Below, one piece after another: positions 1 through 4,963 of a stretch of 6,503 bases of DNA. How positions within the stretch are numbered: position 1 is the first letter of the stretch; every line of letters starts with the position of its first letter. The stretch covers positions 1 to 6,503 of the forward strand of contig JAIRZU010000036.1 of NCBI GenBank assembly GCA_031267075.1, given 5' to 3'. Both the position numbers and the translations under genes were made by a program. The stretch is from Holosporales bacterium (lineage in GTDB: Bacteria > Pseudomonadota > Alphaproteobacteria > RUG11792). The notes beneath the pieces were generated by a model. The model saw only the letters and a list, made by a program, of their open reading frames with translations. It did not search any database and was not told the origin of the DNA.

Positions 1-309
1 GCAAGAGCAGTGAATCTTATAGGAAGAGATCCAGCAGAGGTAAGAGCAACTGATATCCAATACCTACAATTCTGCCTAGATATGTTCTTCTATGCATCAG
101 TTAGGAATGGACAGTTAGGTAGGTATGCTCTAGCTAATATGTGTATGGATGCTTTCTATGCACCATGCACTGGGGACGAGAATGGACATGCGGATGCGAG
201 ATTTACAGCATATGATATATGGCACACAACCTCCCCGAATGTCCTTGGTCTTCCGGACTGTGATACTATAGATTACGAGCCCAAGAGTACCTGGCCTAAT
301 TGGGAGTAG
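1..309 (+). CDS. C-terminal part of an unrecognised protein (5' end outside window)
   Basis: The frame is open from the first base of the window to the TAG at 307-309, so this is the last 102 codons of a gene that starts upstream. The GTG at position 10 could act as a start, but nothing like a ribosome binding site precedes it. I do not recognise the family. The fragment is soluble-looking, with no membrane segment. An aromatic and Cys-rich middle part (two Met-rich helices around residues 20-50) is followed by an acidic, Trp/Pro-containing tail ending NWE. The same frame stays open after the TAG as far as 624, so the stop may be an internal nonsense codon rather than the natural end. Against that, the bases just after the TAG are clearly more A+T-rich than the gene, which looks intergenic. 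Sure that it is coding, unsure of function. Confidence 0.55.
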   Translation, partial: ARAVNLIGRDPAEVRATDIQYLQFCLDMFFYASVRNGQLGRYALANMCMDAFYAPCTGDENGHADARFTAYDIWHTTSPNVLGLPDCDTIDYEPKSTWPNWE

Positions 310-390
310 ATAATTCCACGGTTCTTTCCGGATTATTGTGCCATTTCAGGCTTACTGGAATTTATATTTCTACATGGGCGTAAAAATAAT
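310..390 (+). other. A+T-rich gap after the TAG stop
   Basis: These 81 bases are noticeably richer in A+T than the flanking ORFs (about one third G+C by eye count). They hold a TATATT at 363-368 but no matching -35 box at a sensible distance, and no clear hairpin. The frame of the flanking ORFs is open throughout. I cannot assign a function beyond probable intergenic DNA or decayed coding sequence. Confidence 0.35.
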
Positions 391-624
391 TTGCATTCCA
401 CGAACATATCATCCTACGGAGACATAGCATGTCTAGATCCTGTCGCCAGAGTTCAGTCCCAGCAACACACAGTAGAGCTACTCAACCAAAAACAAATAAT
501 GGTCATAGAACTACCCGCAGGTGGTACATTCTATCAGAGACCTCCAGAATGGGCACAACAGTGGTTCACGCAAATGAAACTCTTCCCAGATGAACAACCA
601 CCCGCTCATCCCGATTCAGAATGA
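391..624 (+). CDS. Small hypothetical ORF, possibly the 3' part of a TAG-split gene
   Basis: The first usable start is a TTG at 391 with no Shine-Dalgarno sequence, and the first ATG in frame comes only about 36 codons later. The frame is actually open all the way back to 310, directly after the TAG that ends the preceding ORF. The 77-residue product is soluble, with Gln-rich and Pro-rich stretches (LPAGGTFYQRPPEW near residues 42-55) and an acidic Pro-rich tail. I recognise no domain. It ends 11 bases before the ATG at 636, so it could be co-transcribed with that gene. Options are a short real gene with a weak start, the end of a gene interrupted at 307-309, or a chance open frame. The poor start makes the second option at least as likely as the first. 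Confidence 0.35.
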   Translation: MHSTNISSYGDIACLDPVARVQSQQHTVELLNQKQIMVIELPAGGTFYQRPPEWAQQWFTQMKLFPDEQPPAHPDSE

Positions 625-635
625 CCAGCTGAGAT

Positions 636-761
636 ATGAAGACGAAATTAGTACTGGCCGTGATGGTGATAAGTACGGTGTGCTATGGGAGTAGGCCGAG
701 GCCTGTGGAAGATCAATCCCTCCCCACAATGCAGGATGGAGCAAGTCCCCACCCTGCGTGA
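636..761 (+). pseudogene. Signal-peptide-encoding 5' end of the 685-1599 gene, out of frame
   Basis: ATG at 636 opens a 41-codon frame ending at TGA 759-761. Its first 18 residues are a textbook Sec signal peptide: MKTK, then a hydrophobic core LVLAVMVISTV, then CYG, with predicted cleavage before SRPRP. It closely resembles the signal peptides at 1708 (STVCHG then TRT) and 3227 (VGCYG then MRP). The downstream body lies in the next frame. Skipping one base of the CCCC at 747-750 would join Ala-Ser-Pro directly to Thr-Leu-Arg-Glu-Ser of the body. The split could be a real frameshift mutation, a sequencing error, or +1 frameshifting on CCC-C with the TGA nine bases downstream. The start spacing to 622-624 suggests co-transcription with upstream DNA; no family promoter precedes it. 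Confidence 0.6.
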
Positions 762-1599
762 AAGTGTCATCACCCAAATGGCACAGAATATAGCCCCCGA
801 AGCCAAAGATGAAGCACGCGAACTTGACGGTCGCATAGTCGGTATCGTAAAGGCCCTTATTGAGTATCGACTAGCGCATCCCCCAGAAGCGTATGCCGCC
901 CCATCGATAAACACCGAGTGGTTCCGTAGTGCCCTAATGGAAAGGGCGAGCACCATTATGGCAAGCCTAGCGACGGCTACCAGTGAAGGACCTGCCGCCG
1001 TCGCCATACACCATATGTACACCGCTATGACATGCTGGCGAGACGCGGGATACGATGGCCCAACCCTTGAGATGATACACAAGGGTATAGAGATAATCAG
1101 AGAAGAGATCCCACCACCTATACACGTCCAACCCCAAAGACCACCACAGCTCGATGCGGTGATCAACCAGCGGATTGGCAAGATTCAGTACCTGCTGAGT
1201 CAAACACCAACCGAAGAGCACGATGGAATAATCCACCGTGAGGTACAATCAGCCCTAGCTCAGAGTGGGGCAGAATACTCCCCATCCCCAGAGCTCATAG
1301 AGGAGGTGACACGCACCATACTAGAGAGGATAGCTGCTGCAAAGCAAAACCCGGACCTCACAGAATTCGGCATGGACAGGTTCAGAAATGCACTCGACGA
1401 AAAGAAAGGACAAATAGAGCTGAACATTGCGGTTAACGCTGCAAGGCAAGGAAGCAACATCAAGGACACCTACGCCCACTGGGCCATGAGCAACCTGAGG
1501 GACATGGGCCTTTCAGGTGCAACCTTCTACCAGATCCTTCTGGCCATAGAAGCCATCAAGGAGGAATTCCCACCACCGAAGAAAAGACAACCTGCGTAG
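685..1599 (+). CDS. Secreted duplicated-helical-module protein (body; signal peptide frameshifted)
   Basis: No known family is recognised. The frame opens at ATG 685, but its first 17-20 residues are probably a misread of the signal-peptide region that begins at 636. ATG 736 is another in-frame start, and neither has a good ribosome binding site. From about residue 22 on, the protein is almost all predicted alpha helix. It contains an internal duplication: residues 80-145 and 233-298 align without gaps over 66 positions with 23 identities by eye count, both starting F-R-x-A-L and ending E-E-[IF]-P-P-P. The preceding halves (about 26-79 and 185-232) also look related. The same helical pattern, including PSPExIE and PTLE turns, recurs in the 3209-4885 protein. 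It probably acts outside the cytoplasm if the frameshift is bypassed or is a sequencing error. As read, the body has no export signal and may be non-functional. Confidence 0.7.
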   Translation: MGVGRGLWKINPSPQCRMEQVPTLRESVITQMAQNIAPEAKDEARELDGRIVGIVKALIEYRLAHPPEAYAAPSINTEWFRSALMERASTIMASLATATSEGPAAVAIHHMYTAMTCWRDAGYDGPTLEMIHKGIEIIREEIPPPIHVQPQRPPQLDAVINQRIGKIQYLLSQTPTEEHDGIIHREVQSALAQSGAEYSPSPELIEEVTRTILERIAAAKQNPDLTEFGMDRFRNALDEKKGQIELNIAVNAARQGSNIKDTYAHWAMSNLRDMGLSGATFYQILLAIEAIKEEFPPPKKRQPA

Positions 1600-1642
1600 T
1601 GATGAGACTGATTCTGGTGGAGAGATTTGGCGAAAACTATCC

Positions 1643-1672
1643 TTGACGCCACCTCACCCACCCGGATACCAT
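1643..1672 (+). promoter_or_regulatory. Weaker sigma70-type promoter before the 46-codon remnant
   Basis: TTGACG at 1643-1648 and TACCAT at 1667-1672 are separated by 18 bp, the same spacer as the three stronger promoters here. It lies 35 bases before ATG 1708, close to the 37-47 bases seen for the others. The spacer lacks their shared TTTC block, and the -10 matches only four of six consensus positions. Confidence 0.45.
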
Positions 1673-1707
1673 ATTACAAGCATGGGTTGGATTTAAGAGA
1701 CACGTAA

Positions 1708-1848
1708 ATGAAGATAAGAATAATGTTAGCTGCTGTAGCAATGAGCACGGTATGTCATGGAACGAGGACCGTGGCAACCAGCACCAGCGCCCCAATAAGC
1801 CCCCCATCCCAAGGCCACCTGTGCACTCAACCTGTGTGGGTGGCTTGA
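1708..1848 (+). pseudogene. 46-codon remnant: signal peptide fused to a family 3' end
   Basis: ATG 1708 starts a clear signal peptide (MKIRIMLAAVAMSTVCHG, predicted cut before TRT) closely matching the one at 636. After about 25 codons the sequence jumps to something homologous to the end of the 4964-5623 gene. In the neighbouring frame it reads Pro-Ala-Pro-Ala-Pro-Gln-TAA (stop at 1796-1798), matching the PAPQ end of that gene, and then comes the palindrome that follows it. In the ATG 1708 frame that ancestral stop is missed. Translation runs through the palindrome and stops at TGA 1846-1848, inside the next promoter's TTGACA. I infer an internal deletion that removed the body and shifted the frame. 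The product would be a tiny exported peptide, if made. The ribosome binding site (AAGAGA, 1695-1700) is weak. A deliberately small secreted peptide is the less likely alternative. Confidence 0.6.
1812..1846 (+). terminator. Family palindrome, diverged copy, abutting the -35 box
   Basis: Arms 1812-1824 and 1834-1846 pair over 13 positions in RNA with several G-U wobbles, around a 9-base loop. The core GCCACC pairs with GGTGGC. The position, just after an ancestral gene end, fits a transcription terminator, but the right arm is followed by GACAGG rather than a U run. A non-canonical terminator, an mRNA-stabilising hairpin or a dispersed palindromic element are all possible. The last two bases are also the first two of the next promoter's TTGACA. 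Confidence 0.55.
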
Positions 1849-1874
1849 CAGGTTGTTTCATACTCGAGTATAGT
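1845..1874 (+). promoter_or_regulatory. Strong sigma70-type promoter for the 1922-3001 gene
   Basis: TTGACA (1845-1850), 18-bp spacer, TATAGT (1869-1874), located 47 bases before ATG 1922. The first 16 bases, TTGACAGGTTGTTTCA, match the promoter at 3048 at 14 positions and the one at 4896 closely. Such similarity within the spacer suggests recent duplication or a shared regulator. Confidence 0.8.
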
Positions 1875-1909
1875 GTGCAACGTGAAACGAAAGTGCGCGA
1901 AAACGCGTG

Positions 1910-1916
1910 AAAGGGA
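1910..1916 (+). promoter_or_regulatory. Ribosome binding site that sets the start at 1922
   Basis: AAAGGGA ends five bases before ATG 1922. The in-frame GTG at 1907 lies just upstream of this site and has no binding site of its own. ATG 1922 also begins exactly at a well-formed signal peptide, so it is preferred. Confidence 0.7.
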
Positions 1917-1921
1917 AACAA

Positions 1922-3001
1922 ATGAACAGGTACGTAACAATAGTAGTGGCTGGAGCGATGCTTGCTGCGGGTGCGCAAGCAAGCAGACCTACCGCGAGGG
2001 CTAAGCCTACCCCAGAAGCGGCTCTACCGGCTACGCTATCGGATCTGGATGAGTTCACACCAAAATCAGACCTGGATGAGCTGGTAAATCAACTAGGAGA
2101 CACCACCCCAAAAGCGGCTCTACTGGCTAGGCTATCGGCTCTACCGGCTGAGCTATCGGCTCTGCTTAGAGCAGCACCACGACCACCACGTAGCACAAAC
2201 ACGGACGCGCTTCAGGAGTACAAGAGGAAGAGTCAAACATTTAAGGCTAAAGTCCATCGAGCGGCCAGCAGGCTAAACGACATAGTCGCCCCAGAGGCAG
2301 CAGACGAAGAGCGTGAACGCATTCAACGTTTAGAGGAGGGAGCAAGATTCTTGCAAAAGTTGAAGTCAGAGCTGGCCTTACAGCAGCAAGAGCGACTAAA
2401 CAATCCTGATACCCGAGGTAGGCCGGATGATGGCGGCACTCTCCTAACACCACCTGATACCCGAGGTAGGCCGGATGATGGCGGCACTCTCCAAATACTA
2501 AATGGCGGCACTCTCCAAATACTATTAGAAATAATCGGGGCTGTAAATGGAATCAAGCAAGAAAACGCATTGTTCAGCCGAATCGTCGAGGAAGTTCTCG
2601 TGCCCTGCGCCCAGTTCCGCGCCGTTAAACAGCAGTTCAAGTCATGGTTACGCAAGCAAGAACAGTACGAAAGAGAGGTAGAACAGCTACGCAGAGAGAT
2701 AGAACAGTACGAAAGAGAGGTAGAACAGCTGACGATTAGCCAACAAGGCAAGATCCAAGTATTGAACAGTAGGATGGACATTCAAAACCACAAGGACGAA
2801 GAGCTCCAGAGAGCGGTGATCCGGCTGCAGCACACGATAACCCAACAACGTGGCGAAATCCAGGGGCTGCACAGCGCGGTAGCCCAACAACATGACGAAA
2901 TCCAGAAGCTGCACAGGGTGATAGCCCAGATGCAGAGCAGGCTCGACACAGAACGAACCACTAGGCCAGCACCAGGAGAACCGGCACCAGATCCCCAGTA
3001 A
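1922..3001 (+). CDS. Secreted proline-rich and coiled-coil protein with tandem repeats
   Basis: No known family is recognised. The 359-residue product starts with a Sec signal peptide (MNRYVTIVVAGAMLAAGAQA, cut predicted before SRPTA). Next come an Ala/Leu/Pro-rich segment with short SDLDE and LPAxLS repeats (about residues 30-80), and a charged helical region (about 100-160). Two 16-residue repeats begin at residue 162 (PDTRGRPDDGGTL), followed by two GGTLQIL units. A long heptad-patterned coiled coil runs from about 230 to 345 and includes two 14-residue EQYEREVEQL units and three 14-residue LHxxIxQxxxEIQ units. The tail is Pro-rich, ending PAPDPQ. All repeat units are multiples of three bases, so changes in copy number keep the frame. 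It has its own strong promoter, and a palindrome follows the TAA. The likely role is an exported scaffold or host-interaction protein; that role is inference. Confidence 0.85.
   Translation: MNRYVTIVVAGAMLAAGAQASRPTARAKPTPEAALPATLSDLDEFTPKSDLDELVNQLGDTTPKAALLARLSALPAELSALLRAAPRPPRSTNTDALQEYKRKSQTFKAKVHRAASRLNDIVAPEAADEERERIQRLEEGARFLQKLKSELALQQQERLNNPDTRGRPDDGGTLLTPPDTRGRPDDGGTLQILNGGTLQILLEIIGAVNGIKQENALFSRIVEEVLVPCAQFRAVKQQFKSWLRKQEQYEREVEQLRREIEQYEREVEQLTISQQGKIQVLNSRMDIQNHKDEELQRAVIRLQHTITQQRGEIQGLHSAVAQQHDEIQKLHRVIAQMQSRLDTERTTRPAPGEPAPDPQ
2016..2159 (+). repeat. Three short degenerate repeats encoding Ala/Leu/Pro segments
   Basis: The motif GCTCTACYGGCT followed by GCTATCGG occurs at about 2016-2042, 2112-2138 and 2138-2159, within the 1922-3001 gene. 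A second short repeat, CTGGATGAG, occurs twice between the first two copies. The pattern indicates slippage-like expansion of a low-complexity segment. Confidence 0.6.
2405..2492 (+). repeat. 48-bp direct repeat, two copies, in frame
   Basis: Bases 2405-2444 and 2453-2492 are identical over 40 bp with a period of 48 bp. Each copy encodes PDTRGRPDDGGTL plus a short linker. The identity at wobble positions points to a recent duplication. Confidence 0.85.
2478..2525 (+). repeat. 24-bp direct repeat, two copies, in frame
   Basis: Units at 2478-2501 and 2502-2525 match over 23 of 24 bases or better and encode GGTLQILN and GGTLQILL. The first unit overlaps the end of the second 48-bp repeat, so the two expansions are nested. 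Confidence 0.8.
2660..2743 (+). repeat. 42-bp direct repeat encoding two double-heptad units
   Basis: Units begin at 2660 and 2702; the first 29 bases are identical. Each encodes EQYEREVEQL plus four residues. Fourteen residues is exactly two heptads, so the duplication lengthens the coiled coil without breaking its phase. Confidence 0.8.
2825..2950 (+). repeat. 42-bp direct repeat, three copies, encoding coiled-coil units
   Basis: Units begin at CTGCA 2825, 2867 and 2909, with a 42-bp period. The first two are highly similar in DNA and the third diverges after its first half. The protein units follow the pattern LxxxIxQxxxEIQ, and the period again equals two heptads. Confidence 0.75.
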
Positions 3002-3015
3002 GAACCCTCACTCCA

Positions 3016-3049
3016 AAGCCGCCTATGCACTCACCTGCGTAGGTGGCTT
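3016..3049 (+). terminator. Family palindrome after the coiled-coil gene, overlapping the -35 box
   Basis: Arms AAGCCGCCTATGC (3016-3028) and GCGTAGGTGGCTT (3037-3049) pair over 13 positions with two G-U pairs, around the loop ACTCACCT. It starts 14 bases after the TAA at 2999-3001. Bases 3012-3050 are identical to 5634-5672. There is no U run after the stem; instead the last TT forms the start of TTGACA at 3048. An alternative smaller hairpin, CACCT with AGGTG around 3033-3046, is mutually exclusive with the large one. Confidence 0.6.
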
Positions 3050-3077
3050 GACAGGTCATTTCACAGCATGATACAAT
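3048..3077 (+). promoter_or_regulatory. Strong sigma70-type promoter upstream of the 558-residue gene
   Basis: TTGACA (3048-3053), 18-bp spacer, TACAAT (3072-3077). The spacer carries the shared TTTC block. The leader after it (CGTAA, then CTTAGCAGTTC) matches that of the 4896 promoter. The matching start codon position is ATG 3115, 37 bases downstream, but the real gene starts only at 3209, after a hairpin. Confidence 0.75.
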
Positions 3078-3125
3078 ACGTAACATAGGCTTAGCAGTTC
3101 GCTAGGAATAGTGAATGAAGAAGCC

Positions 3126-3170
3126 CGAGGAGGTCAGGGTTCACATGTCGGCCCACCTGACACCTCCTCG
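3126..3170 (+). terminator. GC-rich leader hairpin, attenuator candidate
   Basis: CGAGGAGG (3126-3133) pairs with CCTCCTCG (3163-3170), then TCAGG (3134-3138) pairs with CCTGA (3156-3160) across a two-base bulge, closing a 17-base loop. TTT follows at 3171-3173. It lies between the promoter at 3048 and the coding sequence at 3209, so it could terminate or attenuate transcription. The U run is short. The stem also buries an AGGAGGT sequence, so a translation-level role or a left-over terminator of a deleted gene are alternatives. Confidence 0.45.
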
Positions 3171-3195
3171 TTTCCAGAACACAATACACAGAGCC

Positions 3196-3202
3196 AGGGA
3201 GG
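3196..3202 (+). promoter_or_regulatory. Ribosome binding site supporting the start at 3209
   Basis: AGGGAGG lies six bases before ATG 3209. The other candidate start, ATG 3227, fits the signal peptides of the paralogs better (it begins MKAV) but has no comparable site. Confidence 0.65.
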
Positions 3203-3208
3203 CTACAT

Positions 3209-4885
3209 ATGAGAAGTACGATAGAGATGAAGGCAGTACCGATTATCATTGCGCTGAGTGTAGGGTGTTATGGAATGAGGCCAGATGACCCCGTTGATTG
3301 GGCGAACGCGTCCCCTGCGGATATCTTCGCTGCTGAAGATTTGAAGAGACAGCGGGTAGAGGTTGAAGGACCAAATCCAGAAAGGACAATGGAGGACCGC
3401 ATAGCTCGCGGGAAACAGATCCTAGAGGATATACAGAGTGTAGTGATGCGGCTCCATGATCAATATGGAAATATCCCTCCCTTGGAAGCTTGCATAGGCG
3501 CAGCGCGACATGTATTATGCAGAGGAGACTGGACTGTAGCAGATAAGGCCGTTCAGAAGTTTGGGGAAAGCATACTCACGATGGTTAAGCAATATGATGT
3601 TATTATAGTGCAGAGAGCTGTGCTCGAACGGCTCCATAGAGCCTTTGATGCGTACGAACGAGGCCAGATTGGTACGGCTCTTGAGTTAGCGCGGGAGATT
3701 GTCCATGAGCCGGCACTTCAATTACCTCCAGGGTGTGATCCTTGCATATTGAAGACAGTAGAATGGTATCGTGCACAAGCCATCGAACTCATCGAAACAA
3801 TACATACTTTGCCTATGGCAGATGCTCGCACAGCAGGTGGTGCCCCGATGGATGCGATAGATGAGCGCATCACAACTCGTGCACAAGCCATCGAACTCAC
3901 CAAAATAACACGTACTTTGCCTATGGCAGATGCTCGCACAGCAGGTGGTGATCCGATGACTAGGATAGATAATAGCGTAACAAGCGCACTAGAAGCGATA
4001 GTGCCCGGGATGCCATACAGTGAAGCTGCCTGCGCGATGCTAGCTGAATGGGGGCTGCCCAACCCAACCCCATTCCGAGTACAAACCCTCACATTCATCC
4101 TGCAAGTATCGCGGGCGATACTTGATAAACAAGGCGATGAGAGCCTACTCTCGCCCGTTGTTTTCCGCATTTCGCAGTCGCAGCTAGAAGATGTGGTAAT
4201 GGCAGTGCCAGAAGAAATCCGATACGTGAATGACGGCAATATACCGCTATACTTGTGGTTGCTTACAACGGCCGCAGGCATGTGTGAATCGTTAGAGTAC
4301 GAGAGCCCTACTTTAGAGGAAGTCCGACAGCTGATGAGGAGCATAAACGACGTGAGAAAACAGACATGGCCAATGGTATCGCCGCCCAGTAGTGACTCCG
4401 GCCAGAGCGCGTCAGAGCCTGCATCAATCAGTAGATTCTCCACGCATCTTGAGAGCGCTGTAGAGCAGTTTGCTGGCAATATAGACCTAGACCTTGGTGA
4501 ACTTGTCAGCCAGTTATGTGCAGCTGCTGGACATCTTGCCCCTTCCCCCGAGCAGATAGAAAGCCTCGGCAATATCCTGATAACGCTGGGAGTCGACGGG
4601 AATTCTGATGAAGCCCCACCGCTAGACACAGGACCTGTCGTCGGATACATTATGGTAGCTGCCGGCGAGATAGCGCAGAATTACTGCATGCAACCAAATG
4701 CAATTTTAGACCGGTTCATTGCAACCCTCCTGGCTGCAATAGATGTGTTAAACAACCTGGGGGCCCAGAGCCCATCATGTAAACCAGTCATCAATGTAGC
4801 TGGGACGATAGACAGGAAGAGCCGAAGCCTAGAGCAATTCGCTGAACGCCAGGTAAGAATGGCAGGCCTACCTATGAGCTCCTGA
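3209..4885 (+). CDS. Large secreted helical-repeat protein
   Basis: No known family is recognised. From ATG 3209 the product has 558 residues. Residues 7-22 form a signal peptide (MKAVPIIIALSVGCYG, cut predicted before MRPDD) like those at 636 and 1708; the first six residues are an extension. The rest is mostly predicted helix. Residues 188-223 and 224-259 are a nearly exact 36-residue tandem duplication (RAQAIEL to ARTAGG and beyond). From about 260 on, a helical unit recurs, with turns such as GLPNPTP (282-288), SPTLEEV (366-372) and APSPEQIE (444-451). The last two resemble GPTLEMI (125-131) and SPSPELIE (199-206) in the 685-1599 protein. Residues 389-407 are a Ser/Pro linker. The 3' end lies ten bases from the next promoter, with no palindrome between. 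An exported repeat-scaffold or effector-like role is inference. Confidence 0.85.
   Translation: MRSTIEMKAVPIIIALSVGCYGMRPDDPVDWANASPADIFAAEDLKRQRVEVEGPNPERTMEDRIARGKQILEDIQSVVMRLHDQYGNIPPLEACIGAARHVLCRGDWTVADKAVQKFGESILTMVKQYDVIIVQRAVLERLHRAFDAYERGQIGTALELAREIVHEPALQLPPGCDPCILKTVEWYRAQAIELIETIHTLPMADARTAGGAPMDAIDERITTRAQAIELTKITRTLPMADARTAGGDPMTRIDNSVTSALEAIVPGMPYSEAACAMLAEWGLPNPTPFRVQTLTFILQVSRAILDKQGDESLLSPVVFRISQSQLEDVVMAVPEEIRYVNDGNIPLYLWLLTTAAGMCESLEYESPTLEEVRQLMRSINDVRKQTWPMVSPPSSDSGQSASEPASISRFSTHLESAVEQFAGNIDLDLGELVSQLCAAAGHLAPSPEQIESLGNILITLGVDGNSDEAPPLDTGPVVGYIMVAAGEIAQNYCMQPNAILDRFIATLLAAIDVLNNLGAQSPSCKPVINVAGTIDRKSRSLEQFAERQVRMAGLPMSS
3770..3985 (+). repeat. 108-bp tandem duplication inside the 558-residue gene
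   Basis: Units 3770-3877 and 3878-3985 have a period of 108 bp, or 36 codons. They are nearly identical through the ARTAGG codons and diverge towards the end of the second unit. The wobble positions are conserved, so the duplication is recent or is kept alike by conversion. Confidence 0.85.
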
Positions 4886-4895
4886 GGCGCTAGAC

Positions 4896-4925
4896 TTGAC
4901 AGATCCTTTCCCACTCAAGTATAAT
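4896..4925 (+). promoter_or_regulatory. Near-consensus sigma70-type promoter for the 4964-5623 gene
   Basis: TTGACA (4896-4901), 18-bp spacer, TATAAT (4920-4925), 38 bases before ATG 4964. Both boxes are perfect. The spacer shares the TTTC block with the promoters at 1845 and 3048, and the leader shares CTTAGCA-TTC with that at 3048. Unlike those two, it has no palindrome before the -35 box; the upstream stop codon is only ten bases away. Confidence 0.85.
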
Positions 4926-4963
4926 GCATGACGTAAACTTAGCAATTCACAAAGGATAACGAA

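Noticed and set aside
337..368. Promoter TTGTGC with TATATT upstream of the 391 ORF
   Set aside because: The spacing is 20 bp and the -35 match is poor; chance occurrence in an A+T-rich stretch is likely.
622..761. A reassigned genetic code with TGA as a sense codon
   Set aside because: TGA ends the ORFs at 624 and 4885 in sensible places, and all other genes lack internal TGA codons.
648..1181. A 177-codon open frame on the minus strand
   Set aside because: It is antisense to the duplicated helical-module gene, whose internal protein-level duplication shows that the + strand is the coding one.
1907..1921. GTG 1907 as the start of the coiled-coil gene
   Set aside because: It precedes the ribosome binding site and adds five charged or polar residues before a complete signal peptide; ATG 1922 fits better.
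3029..3036. Palindrome loop resembling the 16S anti-Shine-Dalgarno sequence (TCACCT)
   Set aside because: A six-base match in a C-rich loop is easily due to chance, and nothing else supports ribosome mimicry.
3115..3288. A 57-codon leader ORF as a real gene
   Set aside because: It overlaps the well-supported start at 3209, has no signal peptide despite the family-type start, and passes through a strong hairpin. I treat it as a ghost start or leader, not a gene.
3718..4650. A 310-codon open frame on the minus strand
   Set aside because: It lies entirely inside the 558-residue gene, which has a strong binding site, a signal peptide and sensible helical composition. The minus-strand product is Ser/Arg/Cys-rich low-quality sequence with no start context.
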